From Bacteroidota bacterium (GTDB lineage: Bacteria; Bacteroidota; Bacteroidia; Bacteroidales; Lentimicrobiaceae), in the NCBI GenBank assembly GCA_023428585.1, contig JAEYXG010000117.1:1-20586 (forward strand): 20,586 nucleotides of DNA, in the 5' to 3' direction. The position numbers and the translations under genes are program-made. The notes below the pieces were generated by a model. The model did not search any database and was not told the DNA's origin. It saw only the letters and a list, made by a program, of their open reading frames with translations. This document shows positions 7,260 to 14,675 of the stretch, one piece after another (the stretch's first letter is position 1; every line of letters starts with the position of its first letter).

Positions 7260-7267
7260 CAAATATA
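7260..7267 (-). promoter_or_regulatory. Probable -7 box for the NlpC/P60 gene
   Basis: TATATTTG on the minus strand, 21 bp before the ATG at 7238. No good -33 is found at 19-21 bp. The leader would be very short (about 15 nt), which is tolerable where Shine-Dalgarno sequences are not used. Confidence 0.35.
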
Positions 7268-7328
7268 TTGAATAATAGGTAAAATATGCCGGTTATGGTG
7301 CCTATGTTAATAACATTTTGAATTTTAA

Positions 7329-7336
7329 TATATTTG
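7329..7336 (+). promoter_or_regulatory. Probable -7 box for the 7TM-HD gene
   Basis: TATATTTG, 38 bp before the ATG at 7375. The same octamer occurs on the opposite strand for the divergent peptidase gene. The -33 region is not consensus. Confidence 0.4.
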
Positions 7337-7374
7337 TATCCTCGGGTGTTTATATCTGTTAGACTACTATTGTT

Positions 7375-9447
7375 ATGAAGAAAACCTTTATCTGGCTAAG
7401 GAATAACTACAACCTTTTAGAGAAGGTATCATTGTTTGTTCTGGTTATTTGGTTGCTCATATTGGTTTTCCCCCGTGAAGGAAAGTTTAAATATGAATAT
7501 CAACGTGGAAAACCATGGCAACACGAAGATCTTATTGCACCTGTTGATTTTGCCATACTAAAGCCGATTGAGGAACTGCGAAAGGAACAGGCCAATGCCT
7601 TGCAGCAGTTACGTCCGCACTTCACACAGAATTCTGCAATAGCTGATGCCCAAGTGAATAATGCAATCAACGAGTTTAACAGCAAGTGGAATGGTTTGAA
7701 TGGAATAAACGCTTCTGATGAAGAGAAGGAAGAATCCATTACCATTATAATAAATGTGCTTGATACCCTTTTTTCACACGGAATTATTCGCATTACAAAT
7801 GAAATAACTGAAAAGCCAGGTGATTATAAAGTTTGGGTAATTGAGGGCAATACGGCAATTCAAAAACCATTGTCAGAAATATATACAATTCAAACTGCAG
7901 GCAGGTATATTCGCAGTGAGGTTGATAAATCACTCATAGCTGACAAAGAGCTGATTTATAGTGTGCTTTTGAATTCATTGAAGCAGAATGTGCTTTTTGA
8001 TGAGCAAAAAACCATGAGGGCACGTGAGATAATTCTTTCAGAGATACCAAATAGCAGGGGAATGGTGCAAAGGGGTGAAAGAATCATTTCAAGGGGAGAA
8101 TTGATCAATTCAGAGAAATTCCAGATTCTTGAATCCCTTCGTGCCGATTATGAAAGCAGATTGGGCACTACATTCAAATACTGGAATATCTTGGTTGGAC
8201 AGGGATTGTTGATTTCGCTTACAATGATTGCCTTTATCATGTTCATGATCTCATTCAGGAAAGACTTATTTGCCGAGAATAAAAAACTTGTGTTGATGCT
8301 GCTGCTGATTTTAATGATGGTATCGGTTGCCAGTATTACCATTCGAATGAATAGCGAGCTATTGAATTTATTGCCATTCTGTCTTGTTCCAATCATTATC
8401 AGGGTGTTTTTCGATACCCGATTGGCATATTTTGTGCATGTCGTTACTCTCATTCTTACCGGTTTCATGGTTCCCAATGCCTTTGAATTCATTTTCATGC
8501 AACTCATTGCGGGGATCATGGCAATTATTAGTGTGGCAGAACTGCGACGGCGCTCACAGTTTTTCTTCACGGCAGCAGTCATTTTTGTTACCTACTCAGC
8601 TATCTATATAGGAATGTTGATGATACAGGATGGCAGCTTTGAGAATCTTTCTGCCAAGCCCTTCATCCTTTTTGCAGGTAATGCTATGTTCACTTTATTC
8701 TCATATCCATTAATCTATATATTCGAGAAATCATTCGGGTTGGTAACCGATGTTACGTTATTGGAGTTGTCAGATACCAATAGCCCACTTTTGCGAAAAC
8801 TATCGCAATATGCACCGGGCACCTTTCAGCACTCATTGCAGGTGGCTAATATAGCTGAAGAAGCTGTTTATGCAATAGGAGGCAATACATTGCTTGTAAG
8901 GGCAGGTGCGTTGTATCACGATATAGGCAAGATGGATATGCCGATGTACTTTATTGAAAACCAAACATCATCAATGAATCCTCATGATGAGTTGGGCTAT
9001 GAAGAAAGTGGCCGTATTATAATTGGTCATGTTTATAAGGGGATAGAGTTGGCCAGGAAATATAATCTGCCGGAAGTACTTGTGGATTTTATTCGTACAC
9101 ATCATGGTACACGCAGGGCTGAATATTTCTATAATCTTAAAAAGATTGAATTCCCTGAAGAGGAATTTAGTGATAAGCCTTTCAAATACCCTGGTCCGGT
9201 TCCTTTTTCAAAGGAGACATCGGTCCTGATGATGGCCGATTCAGTGGAGGCTGCTTCAAGGAGTATGAACCGTCCAACGGTTGATTCGATATCCCAGCTG
9301 GTAGATAGAATCATTGAGAGTCAGGTGAATGACAATCAATTCAGTAATTCTGACCTTACATTCCAGGATATCACTAAAGTGAAGAAAATTCTTAAGAAGA
9401 GGCTTATGAGCATCTATCATGTACGTATTGAATACCCGGTGCTTTAG
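7375..9447 (+). CDS. 7TM-HD family phosphodiesterase (PgpH-like, probable c-di-AMP hydrolase)
   Basis: A 690-aa inner-membrane protein. It has one N-terminal membrane segment (about 18-32), a large extracytoplasmic domain (about 40-265, the 7TMR-HDED type), then about seven membrane segments (from about 270 to 450) and a cytosolic HD domain (about 480-690). Metal ligands visible in the HD domain are His486 (FQHSLQVANIAEEA), His515-Asp516 (YHDIGK), His552 (IIGHVYKG), His576/His577 (RTHHGT) and Asp622 (MADSVEA), so the active site looks intact. Proteins with this exact architecture (PgpH of Listeria) hydrolyse c-di-AMP to pApA; the same role here is inferred from the family. The length of about 700 aa fits. 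The stop lies 5 bp from the convergent WbqC-like gene, with no terminator between. Confidence 0.93.
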   Translation: MKKTFIWLRNNYNLLEKVSLFVLVIWLLILVFPREGKFKYEYQRGKPWQHEDLIAPVDFAILKPIEELRKEQANALQQLRPHFTQNSAIADAQVNNAINEFNSKWNGLNGINASDEEKEESITIIINVLDTLFSHGIIRITNEITEKPGDYKVWVIEGNTAIQKPLSEIYTIQTAGRYIRSEVDKSLIADKELIYSVLLNSLKQNVLFDEQKTMRAREIILSEIPNSRGMVQRGERIISRGELINSEKFQILESLRADYESRLGTTFKYWNILVGQGLLISLTMIAFIMFMISFRKDLFAENKKLVLMLLLILMMVSVASITIRMNSELLNLLPFCLVPIIIRVFFDTRLAYFVHVVTLILTGFMVPNAFEFIFMQLIAGIMAIISVAELRRRSQFFFTAAVIFVTYSAIYIGMLMIQDGSFENLSAKPFILFAGNAMFTLFSYPLIYIFEKSFGLVTDVTLLELSDTNSPLLRKLSQYAPGTFQHSLQVANIAEEAVYAIGGNTLLVRAGALYHDIGKMDMPMYFIENQTSSMNPHDELGYEESGRIIIGHVYKGIELARKYNLPEVLVDFIRTHHGTRRAEYFYNLKKIEFPEEEFSDKPFKYPGPVPFSKETSVLMMADSVEAASRSMNRPTVDSISQLVDRIIESQVNDNQFSNSDLTFQDITKVKKILKKRLMSIYHVRIEYPVL

Positions 9448-9452
9448 TTTAT

Positions 9453-10100
9453 TTATTGATAATCAACCATTTGTTCTTTCAATTTGGCGCTCTTCAGATA
9501 GTTGCCTGCATAAGGGCCTTCGTTGAATAGTAGGTCGAGTATGCTGAGATTGGGTATAAAGGGTAAACGATCGGAAAATACCTGGTTGTATTTGTTCAGA
9601 TAGTGGTCAAAGCAGCTAGGGTCTTTTGGGCAGATCCTCTTATCGGTTATTGAATCATAATCTCTAACATAATCGGTCGTCATGCTTATGTGGGGATTGA
9701 TCTTGAGAAAATTATTGATTAGTTTGATCAATTGAATATTAAAATCAATTAAGCGACTTTCATGGTGTTGGTATATATCAGCAAATGCATCTTTATAATA
9801 GAGAAAAAAAGGTGAGTTATTATATGCTGAGGAAATAGCCCTTAAATGAACCTTGTTCCATGGAGACTTATTATCCAGCAAAACCTCATGTGTACGTGTA
9901 TTGTTGCCATGAACTTTAACTACAGGCACTGTAAGGCGCAATGTGCCATTAGCAGAATAAATGGTAGTTCTGTTCCTGCAGGTTTGTTTTGGATATGTTT
10001 CATGGATCTCAAAAAGTAAGTGTTCATTCTGAGCTATATAGCAATAATGATCAATTGAGGGCAAATAGGAGAGAGGTAGGATTGTATTCACTGATTCCAC
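9453..10100 (-). CDS. WbqC-like family protein
   Basis: A 215-aa protein matching the WbqC-like family seen in many Bacteroidota: the N-terminal PLSYLPSIDHYCYIAQ segment, ETYPKQTCRNRTTIYSANG followed by LTVPVVK, then NKSPWNKVHLRAISSAYNNSPFFLYYKDAF. Some members sit in O-antigen or sugar-nucleotide clusters, but the biochemical activity is not established and no such cluster is seen here. There is no ATG start. GTG codons at 10100 and 10091 are possible; the second gives an N-terminus MNTILPLSYLPS close to the usual family start. The gene is separated from the upstream thioredoxin by a strong terminator, so it should have its own promoter; only a poor TAATTTTA match (10122-10129) was seen. Confidence 0.86.
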   Translation of the reverse strand: MESVNTILPLSYLPSIDHYCYIAQNEHLLFEIHETYPKQTCRNRTTIYSANGTLRLTVPVVKVHGNNTRTHEVLLDNKSPWNKVHLRAISSAYNNSPFFLYYKDAFADIYQHHESRLIDFNIQLIKLINNFLKINPHISMTTDYVRDYDSITDKRICPKDPSCFDHYLNKYNQVFSDRLPFIPNLSILDLLFNEGPYAGNYLKSAKLKEQMVDYQ

Positions 10101-10162
10101 AATGGTGACATGTTTGGATGGTAAAATTACATAAACAAATTTTACAGAAGTTGAATTGCAAT

Positions 10163-10193
10163 AAAAAAGGCCGATGAGATAACATCGGCCTTT
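10163..10193 (-). terminator. Intrinsic terminator after the cytosolic thioredoxin gene
   Basis: A perfect 11-bp stem aaaggccgatg/catcggccttt (10166-10176, 10183-10193) with loop agataa. On the minus strand it is followed by TTTTTTAT. It lies 18 bp downstream of the thioredoxin stop. Confidence 0.85.
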
Positions 10194-10211
10194 GAAAGTG
10201 TTTTATTAAGG

Positions 10212-10577
10212 TTATTTACTTTCTTGCGGTTGGAGCAGTACATCGTCAATAGCCTGAATCAAGGCAGATTTTGGCAATGCGCCTGCAGCCATGCGTGGTT
10301 GGCCTTCCACGGGGCAGAAAAGCATACTTGGTATACTTCTGATGCCAAATACCTGTGAAAGTTCCTGTTCAACTTCGGTATCCACTTTATAAATGTCTAC
10401 TTTCCCCTTGTATTCATTGGAGAGTTCTTCAAGAATTGGAGCAACCATTTTGCAGGGGCCACACCAATCGGCATAAAAGTCAATGATACAAGGCAACTTG
10501 CCTTCAAATTTCCATTCCTGATTTTGCTCATAATTGAAGACCTTTTCTTTAAAGGTCTGTGCAGTCAAATGTTCCAT
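10212..10577 (-). CDS. trxA: Thioredoxin (cytosolic)
   Basis: A 121-aa thioredoxin-fold protein without a signal peptide. It has FYADWCGPCK with the redox pair Cys39/Cys42, IYKVDT, and the cis-proline segment RSIPS (Pro83). It therefore should act as a dithiol reductant in the cytosol. Compared with E. coli thioredoxin it has an N-terminal extension region (EKVFNYEQNQEWKFEGKLPC) and the insertion CPVEGQP after the cis-proline strand, with an extra Cys30 and Cys88. It is closely similar across its length to the lipoprotein thioredoxin encoded 92 bp upstream on the same strand. The two genes may be co-transcribed; only a weak hairpin (gcgct/agcgc) lies between them. It starts at ATG 10577 and is followed by a strong terminator. 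Confidence 0.93.
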   Translation of the reverse strand: MEHLTAQTFKEKVFNYEQNQEWKFEGKLPCIIDFYADWCGPCKMVAPILEELSNEYKGKVDIYKVDTEVEQELSQVFGIRSIPSMLFCPVEGQPRMAAGALPKSALIQAIDDVLLQPQESK

Positions 10578-10669
10578 TATTTTGTTTTCAATGTTAGTAC
10601 TTTGGTTAACTATCTTATAATATCTTTTGGAGCGCTGTTTAGAATAAGCGCCTTTAATTAATTTGTACC

Positions 10670-11179
10670 TTAATTTGCTGATACGGGTTTTGCAAGTAAT
10701 ATATCCTTTACCATCTTCTCGAATTCAGCCTTTGGATGGGCTCCCATTGTCATGGTTGGCTGTCCTTCAACCGGGCAATAAAGAATGGAAGGAATGCTCC
10801 TAATATTAAACACGCCGGCAAGTTCTTTTTCCTTGTCAGTATTGACTTTGTATATAACAATATCATCCTTGTACTGTGTTGCAAGTTCAGCCATTATTGG
10901 GGCTACCCTTTTACATGGTCCACACCAGTCGGCATAATAATCAATGATACATGGTTTGTCACCACGGTAAACCCATTTGTCGGGACTGGCTTCATAGTTG
11001 AAAACTTTTTCCAGGAACATGGCCTTATCCATTTGGATTACTTTTCCTGATTCATCAGATGAAGCCAAAGTGGCATTGGTGGCAGTTGCAGCCTTAACGT
11101 TTGATTTCTCACCGGTTTGTGTGCAGGCTGTGATTGTAACTCCTGCTATTAGCAGAAAAGACAGAATTATTTGTTTCAT
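10670..11179 (-). CDS. Thioredoxin-domain lipoprotein (periplasm-facing)
   Basis: From the preferred ATG at 11179 the protein has 169 aa. It begins with a lipoprotein signal (MKQIILSFLLIAG) and lipobox ITAC (Cys19), followed by an Ala/Ser/Thr-rich tether to about residue 48 and a thioredoxin domain with DWCGPC (Cys86/Cys89) and cis-Pro130 in RSIPS. The same frame is open up to 11257, but that start would put 26 residues before the signal peptide and lies upstream of the likely -7 box at 11217-11224. It shares with its neighbour the signatures EKVFNYE, PCIID(Y/F)YADWCGPCK, IYKV, IRSIPS and CPVEGQP, so the pair is a duplication in which one copy was given an export signal. Likely role: thiol-disulfide exchange outside the inner membrane. 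Confidence 0.9.
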   Translation of the reverse strand: MKQIILSFLLIAGVTITACTQTGEKSNVKAATATNATLASSDESGKVIQMDKAMFLEKVFNYEASPDKWVYRGDKPCIIDYYADWCGPCKRVAPIMAELATQYKDDIVIYKVNTDKEKELAGVFNIRSIPSILYCPVEGQPTMTMGAHPKAEFEKMVKDILLAKPVSAN

Positions 11180-11216
11180 TGTTGGGTATTTGAATTTGTT
11201 TCTTGTTTTCATACTG

Positions 11217-11224
11217 CAAAAATA
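11217..11224 (-). promoter_or_regulatory. Probable -7 box for the lipoprotein thioredoxin gene
   Basis: TATTTTTG on the minus strand, 37 bp before the ATG at 11179. The -33 is not consensus. Its position supports the start at 11179 over upstream codons. Confidence 0.35.
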
Positions 11225-11267
11225 ATGCAAATTTTGTTTAAAGCGCATAAATATCACTATTTTTTTT

Positions 11268-11275
11268 TATTTTTG
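11268..11275 (+). promoter_or_regulatory. Possible -7 box for the zinc-ribbon protein gene
   Basis: TATTTTTG, 87 bp before the ATG at 11363, embedded in a T-rich run. No -33 is visible at the expected distance, so this may be fortuitous. Confidence 0.25.
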
Positions 11276-11362
11276 TTGAATAAAATTGGCATGATACTTT
11301 TAAATCAGGCAGTTAACAATTAAGAGCAAAATTAGTTTATAAAACGTTCCCAAAAAAGTTAA

Positions 11363-11749
11363 ATGGATTTACTTAAACATTCATTCAAGGATCTTCCGAC
11401 AATTGAAGCCTTCAGGGATAGATACAAAACTGATGATGATTGTCTCAGAGCAATTGCATATGGTAAATGGAAGGATGGTTATGTGTGTAGGAAATGCGGG
11501 CATACTCATTTCTGTGATGGGAAAACGCCATTTTCAAGGAGGTGCACCAAATGCAAAACGGATGAATCAGCCACAGCCCACACATTGTTTCATCATTGCC
11601 GTATAAATATTGTAGAAGCCTTTGAGATGGCGTACAGGATATGTTGTACTCCTGAGGTTTCTACTTATGAATTGTCAAGAGAAATGAACACGCGACAAAT
11701 GACCTGTTGGAAGTTCAAGAAGCGTTTGTTGGAATATGTTGGAGAATGA
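11363..11749 (+). CDS. Stand-alone IS1595/ISXO2-type transposase zinc-ribbon and HTH protein
   Basis: A 128-aa protein. Residues 10-65 match the N-terminal zinc ribbon of IS1595-family transposases: DDDCLRAIAYGKWKDGYVCRKCG, then CTKC, with the four ligands Cys42, Cys45, Cys61 and Cys64. Residues 70-125 match the following segment (TAHTLFHHCRINIVEAFEMAYRI ... STYELSREMNTRQMTCWKFKKRL), an HTH-like region. The DDE/N catalytic domain that normally follows is absent. The protein stops cleanly and is followed by the promoter of the next gene, so this is not an obvious frameshifted insertion sequence. No terminal inverted repeats or target duplications were seen around it. Either it is a domesticated DNA-binding protein or a remnant. 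It is divergent from the thioredoxin pair. Confidence 0.82.
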   Translation: MDLLKHSFKDLPTIEAFRDRYKTDDDCLRAIAYGKWKDGYVCRKCGHTHFCDGKTPFSRRCTKCKTDESATAHTLFHHCRINIVEAFEMAYRICCTPEVSTYELSREMNTRQMTCWKFKKRLLEYVGE

Positions 11750-11790
11750 AGGAGTGTGATTTCATAAAAACACTAATTTCAACTAATCAG

Positions 11791-11825
11791 TTTGGGGTAA
11801 TAATCCCCGATTTCTCTTAATTTTG
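11791..11825 (+). promoter_or_regulatory. Probable promoter of the threonine aldolase gene
   Basis: TTTG (11791-11794) and TAATTTTG (11818-11825) are separated by 23 bp, slightly longer than the usual 19-21. Transcription would begin near 11832, just before the ATG at 11841. The last bases of the -7 box are the TTG that could otherwise be taken as a start codon. Confidence 0.42.
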
Positions 11826-11840
11826 CTCAAAAATCAGCAG

Positions 11841-12878
11841 ATGTTTATAGATTTAAGAAGTGATACGGTAACTAGGCCGACTCCGGGAATGCTGGAAGCG
11901 ATGTTCAAAGCTAAGGTAGGTGACGATGTTTTGGGTGAAGATCCTACAGTAAAGGCACTTGAAGAAAAAGTGGCCGGTATTTTCGGCAAGGATAGTGGTT
12001 TATACTGTCCCTCAGGTACTATGACCAACCAGATTGCGGTAAAAGTGCATACCCAACCCGGCGAAGAGATAATAATGCATAAGTTGTCGCACGTATATTA
12101 TTATGAAGGGGGAGGTGTCATGATGAATTCAGGTGCTTCCGTTTGTTTGCTGGAAGGTGATCATGGCAGAATTTCGCCTCAGGATGTTCTGGATCATATC
12201 AATCCTGATGATGTTCACAGACCGCCAACAGCCATGGTGGAGGTTGAAAATACAATGAACAAGGGGGGAGGTGCTGTATATGACAATGACAGTTTGGCAG
12301 CTATATCACGTATTTGTCAGGATCACAACCTTAAATTCCACTTGGATGGGGCTAGGATATTTAATGCACTTGCAGTGACAGGGCAGGATCCCAAGGAATG
12401 CGGTAAGATGTTTGACAGTATATCCATTTGTCTCTCTAAAGGATTAGGGGCACCTGTTGGTTCAGTTTTAGTAGGAACAAGAGGGTTTATCGATAAGGCT
12501 CGAAGAGTTAGAAAAGTATTTGGTGGTGGCATGCGTCAGGCCGGATACCTTGCCGCAGCAGGCATTTATGCGTTGGACAATCACATTGAACGATTAAAAG
12601 ATGATCATTTGAAGGCGCAGAGATTGGCAAATGTCCTTTCTAAACTGTCATGGGTGGATACCGTGCACGATTGCAAAACCAATATTGTCCTTTTTAGTGT
12701 GAAGGCTCCTCTAACAGCCATTCCGGTTGTCAGGCAACTGGAACAGGTAGGCATATATGGCATCGATTTTGATAAAATGACTATAAGGCTGGTAACACAC
12801 CTTGATTTTTCAGATGAGATGCTTAATCAGTCGGTTCACATTCTTCAGGACTTTAAACCTGATTTTTCAGCAGTATAG
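11841..12878 (+). CDS. ltaE: Low-specificity L-threonine aldolase (PLP-dependent, GntG/LtaE-type)
   Basis: A 345-aa fold-type I PLP enzyme that cleaves L-threonine or L-allo-threonine to glycine and acetaldehyde. The family start MxIDLRSDTVTRPTPGM lies at the ATG at 11841, so this start is chosen over a TTG 18 nt upstream that lies in the promoter box. Visible residues (from this start) are DDVLGEDPT, SGTMTNQIA, His84 in HKLSHVYYYEGGG (stacks on PLP), Asp169 and Arg172 in HLDGAR, and Lys200 in CLSKGLGAPVGS (Schiff base). C-terminal IRLVTHLDFS is the usual substrate-carboxylate region. All key residues are intact. The last 34 bp overlap the 3' end of the convergent Mo-type gene. Confidence 0.93.
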   Translation: MFIDLRSDTVTRPTPGMLEAMFKAKVGDDVLGEDPTVKALEEKVAGIFGKDSGLYCPSGTMTNQIAVKVHTQPGEEIIMHKLSHVYYYEGGGVMMNSGASVCLLEGDHGRISPQDVLDHINPDDVHRPPTAMVEVENTMNKGGGAVYDNDSLAAISRICQDHNLKFHLDGARIFNALAVTGQDPKECGKMFDSISICLSKGLGAPVGSVLVGTRGFIDKARRVRKVFGGGMRQAGYLAAAGIYALDNHIERLKDDHLKAQRLANVLSKLSWVDTVHDCKTNIVLFSVKAPLTAIPVVRQLEQVGIYGIDFDKMTIRLVTHLDFSDEMLNQSVHILQDFKPDFSAV

Positions 12879-14476
12879 CGAATGTAATCGGCGCCTGCAT
12901 TGAATAGCGGGTTGTAATTATCAACTTCATTCAATTTGAACAGCAACTTACTGCTTGTACAGAACTTGGGTAGTAGTGCTGCTATTTCAAATGTAACATC
13001 GTCAATGGTTTCAAACCGGTCGTAGCCACTGAGGGCAAGCAGTTCTTCAAGTTGTTTCCATGAACCATAGGCCAGAGGACTTTTGGTTCTTTTGTCTACT
13101 TTTTGTATAACGCGCTGGGTGTTGGTAAATGTTCCCCCTGTTTCATATGGAAAAGATGCCGGTAAGACCAGATTTGCCAATTTGGCTGTTTCAGTTAATG
13201 TGTAATCCTGTACCATGATAAAGCTGCTTTTAGCAAGCATCATTCGCATCTGATTCTGGTTTATTGCGCATCCAATGGGATCTTCACCAAAAATAAAGAG
13301 AGACTGATATCCTGAATCGTTAAGTTTCTGAAACGTAAATCCTTTGCCAACAGGCAGGTCATTTGATCGCCAATGGAACTGTATGGTACTTCTTTGGAAT
13401 GGATCATCCCATGGAGTTGCTCCCGGACCAAGATTCCACATTACCCCAATATCATGTAAGCCATGTGAGTTATTATTCTCTTTCAGCAACATCAAGCCAG
13501 CACCGGTTCTTCCATGCTTTCCTGTAAGTAGGGCCAGGTTGAATATTTCACCACAGGTATGCCCTGACAGGTTATTCTCTGAAAAAACAAGAACAGCCTT
13601 AGGCTCATGAAGATATTCAAGGGCAAACTTTTCAATTATCTCACTGCTAACACCTGCTGCAAGATGTAGGTCGTTGATATTTAGTGATAAAAGTGTCTTT
13701 TTGTACTCGTTGAAATTCTCAACAAGATTATTGATATACACCTTATCCTCAAGTTCATGACTAACAATGTAATGATTAACGGCTTTAATGAAGTGGAAGT
13801 ATGATTTGATAATCAGGTGTGTATCTGCTTTGTCCATCAAGCTGCTTTGAGGATTTACAGTAACAAATTCAACCGGTATATTGAGCTCTTGCTGGTTATT
13901 GAAGATGAAGTAATCGACCATTGGGTTGTCATTCCCTATCTCTGAGCCAATGATGTATATTTTTCCTGCTTCGGTAAGCTCGGCAAATGGAATATTTGCG
14001 CGGGAGAGTTTAGTATAGCCGGCACCACGGCCCAGATAATGGAAACTGCCTATATTATTTGAGTATGCACATGCCCTGCTCAACTTCATAATCATGTACT
14101 GCTCTTCATTGGTGAGGCGCGCTCCGGCAAAGAAAGCCTTTTCGCCAGGATCCCCATTAACCACCTTATCGTGTAAAATACTAAACGCCTCGTCCCAGCC
14201 AATAGGTTCCAGCTTATTGTTTTTTCTAAGCAAAGGTGAGACAATCCGATTTTCTTTCGAAACAGCCTTATAACCAAACAAAGGTTGATCGCAAATTCTG
14301 CCATTATCATTTATAAGCCCCTGTGCTCCTTTTATTCCAACAATTTCTTCTTGTTCAAAGGTTAAATTCAATGCGCAGCCTACGGAGCAAAGATTACAAA
14401 TAGTATTAAATGAAAAAGTGCCGTTTACTTTATTATCGGTTGTGTCAGACAGGGAGGATTTATGATCGGATGACAT
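12845..14476 (-). CDS. Molybdopterin oxidoreductase-like protein (NuoG / formate dehydrogenase alpha type)
   Basis: A 543-aa protein from the ATG at 14476; the frame is open to a TTG at 14536, which is less likely. The N-terminal [4Fe-4S] domain has Cys27-x2-Cys30-x3-Cys34-x27-Cys62 followed by DQPLFGY, closer to the CDRGRFGY form of NuoG than to the CVKG form of formate dehydrogenases. The two nucleotide-binding domains follow: WDEAF, IYIIGSEIGNDNP, then GRTGAGL ... NNNSHGLHDIG, FGEDPIG, VQDYTLTETAKLANLVLPA and ETGGTFTN. Where formate dehydrogenases carry the catalytic Sec/Cys (about residue 145-155) the sequence is SFHYLGRGAGY, without Cys or Sec. The usual C-terminal molydopterin-binding domain appears to be missing. 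No NuoE/F-like, hydrogenase or FdhD gene is adjacent. It may be an electron-transfer scaffold; substrate unknown. Confidence 0.87.
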   Translation of the reverse strand: MSSDHKSSLSDTTDNKVNGTFSFNTICNLCSVGCALNLTFEQEEIVGIKGAQGLINDNGRICDQPLFGYKAVSKENRIVSPLLRKNNKLEPIGWDEAFSILHDKVVNGDPGEKAFFAGARLTNEEQYMIMKLSRACAYSNNIGSFHYLGRGAGYTKLSRANIPFAELTEAGKIYIIGSEIGNDNPMVDYFIFNNQQELNIPVEFVTVNPQSSLMDKADTHLIIKSYFHFIKAVNHYIVSHELEDKVYINNLVENFNEYKKTLLSLNINDLHLAAGVSSEIIEKFALEYLHEPKAVLVFSENNLSGHTCGEIFNLALLTGKHGRTGAGLMLLKENNNSHGLHDIGVMWNLGPGATPWDDPFQRSTIQFHWRSNDLPVGKGFTFQKLNDSGYQSLFIFGEDPIGCAINQNQMRMMLAKSSFIMVQDYTLTETAKLANLVLPASFPYETGGTFTNTQRVIQKVDKRTKSPLAYGSWKQLEELLALSGYDRFETIDDVTFEIAALLPKFCTSSKLLFKLNEVDNYNPLFNAGADYIRYTAEKSGLKS

Positions 14477-14600
14477 GGAACCTGCTTGTATTAAGTTATT
14501 ATTAATGAGTGCAATGAAGCTTGTTCTCAACTTCAATGTTAAGAGACGCTAAATTAGATACTTTTCAGATACAATTAAATGATTGAATACCAGATTCGTT

Positions 14601-14639
14601 AAAAAGACTTGATACTTCATTTTGGTATTAGATGAAGTC
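14601..14639 (-). terminator. Possible terminator downstream of cinA
   Basis: Two alternative stems are visible: acttcat/atgaagt (14614-14620, 14632-14638) and gactt/aagtc (14606-14610, 14635-14639). The second is followed on the minus strand directly by TTTTT. It lies 37 bp after the cinA stop. The stems are short, so confidence is low. Confidence 0.3.
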
Positions 14640-14675
14640 GAGGTTTTAAGTAAAGTGAGGATTTAGAATGACTTT

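Noticed and set aside
8148..8582. 144-codon frame antisense to the 7TM-HD gene
   Set aside because: It lies wholly opposite the membrane region of a well-supported gene; Lys/Ile/Asn-rich composition reflects the complement of hydrophobic codons.
11180..11257. 26-residue extension before the lipoprotein signal of the exported thioredoxin
   Set aside because: It would bury the signal peptide internally and begins upstream of the likely transcription start.
11794..11808. Hairpin ggggtaataatcccc as a terminator of the zinc-ribbon gene
   Set aside because: Only a 4-bp stem and no T-run directly after it; it lies between the presumed -33 and -7 boxes of the aldolase promoter.
11258..11840. Complete insertion sequence around the zinc-ribbon gene
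   Set aside because: No terminal inverted repeats, no target-site duplication and no catalytic domain were found.
14477..14536. N-terminal extension of the Mo-type protein from a TTG (could look like a Tat-type leader)
   Set aside because: No twin-arginine motif or hydrophobic core; an ATG at 14476 is available.
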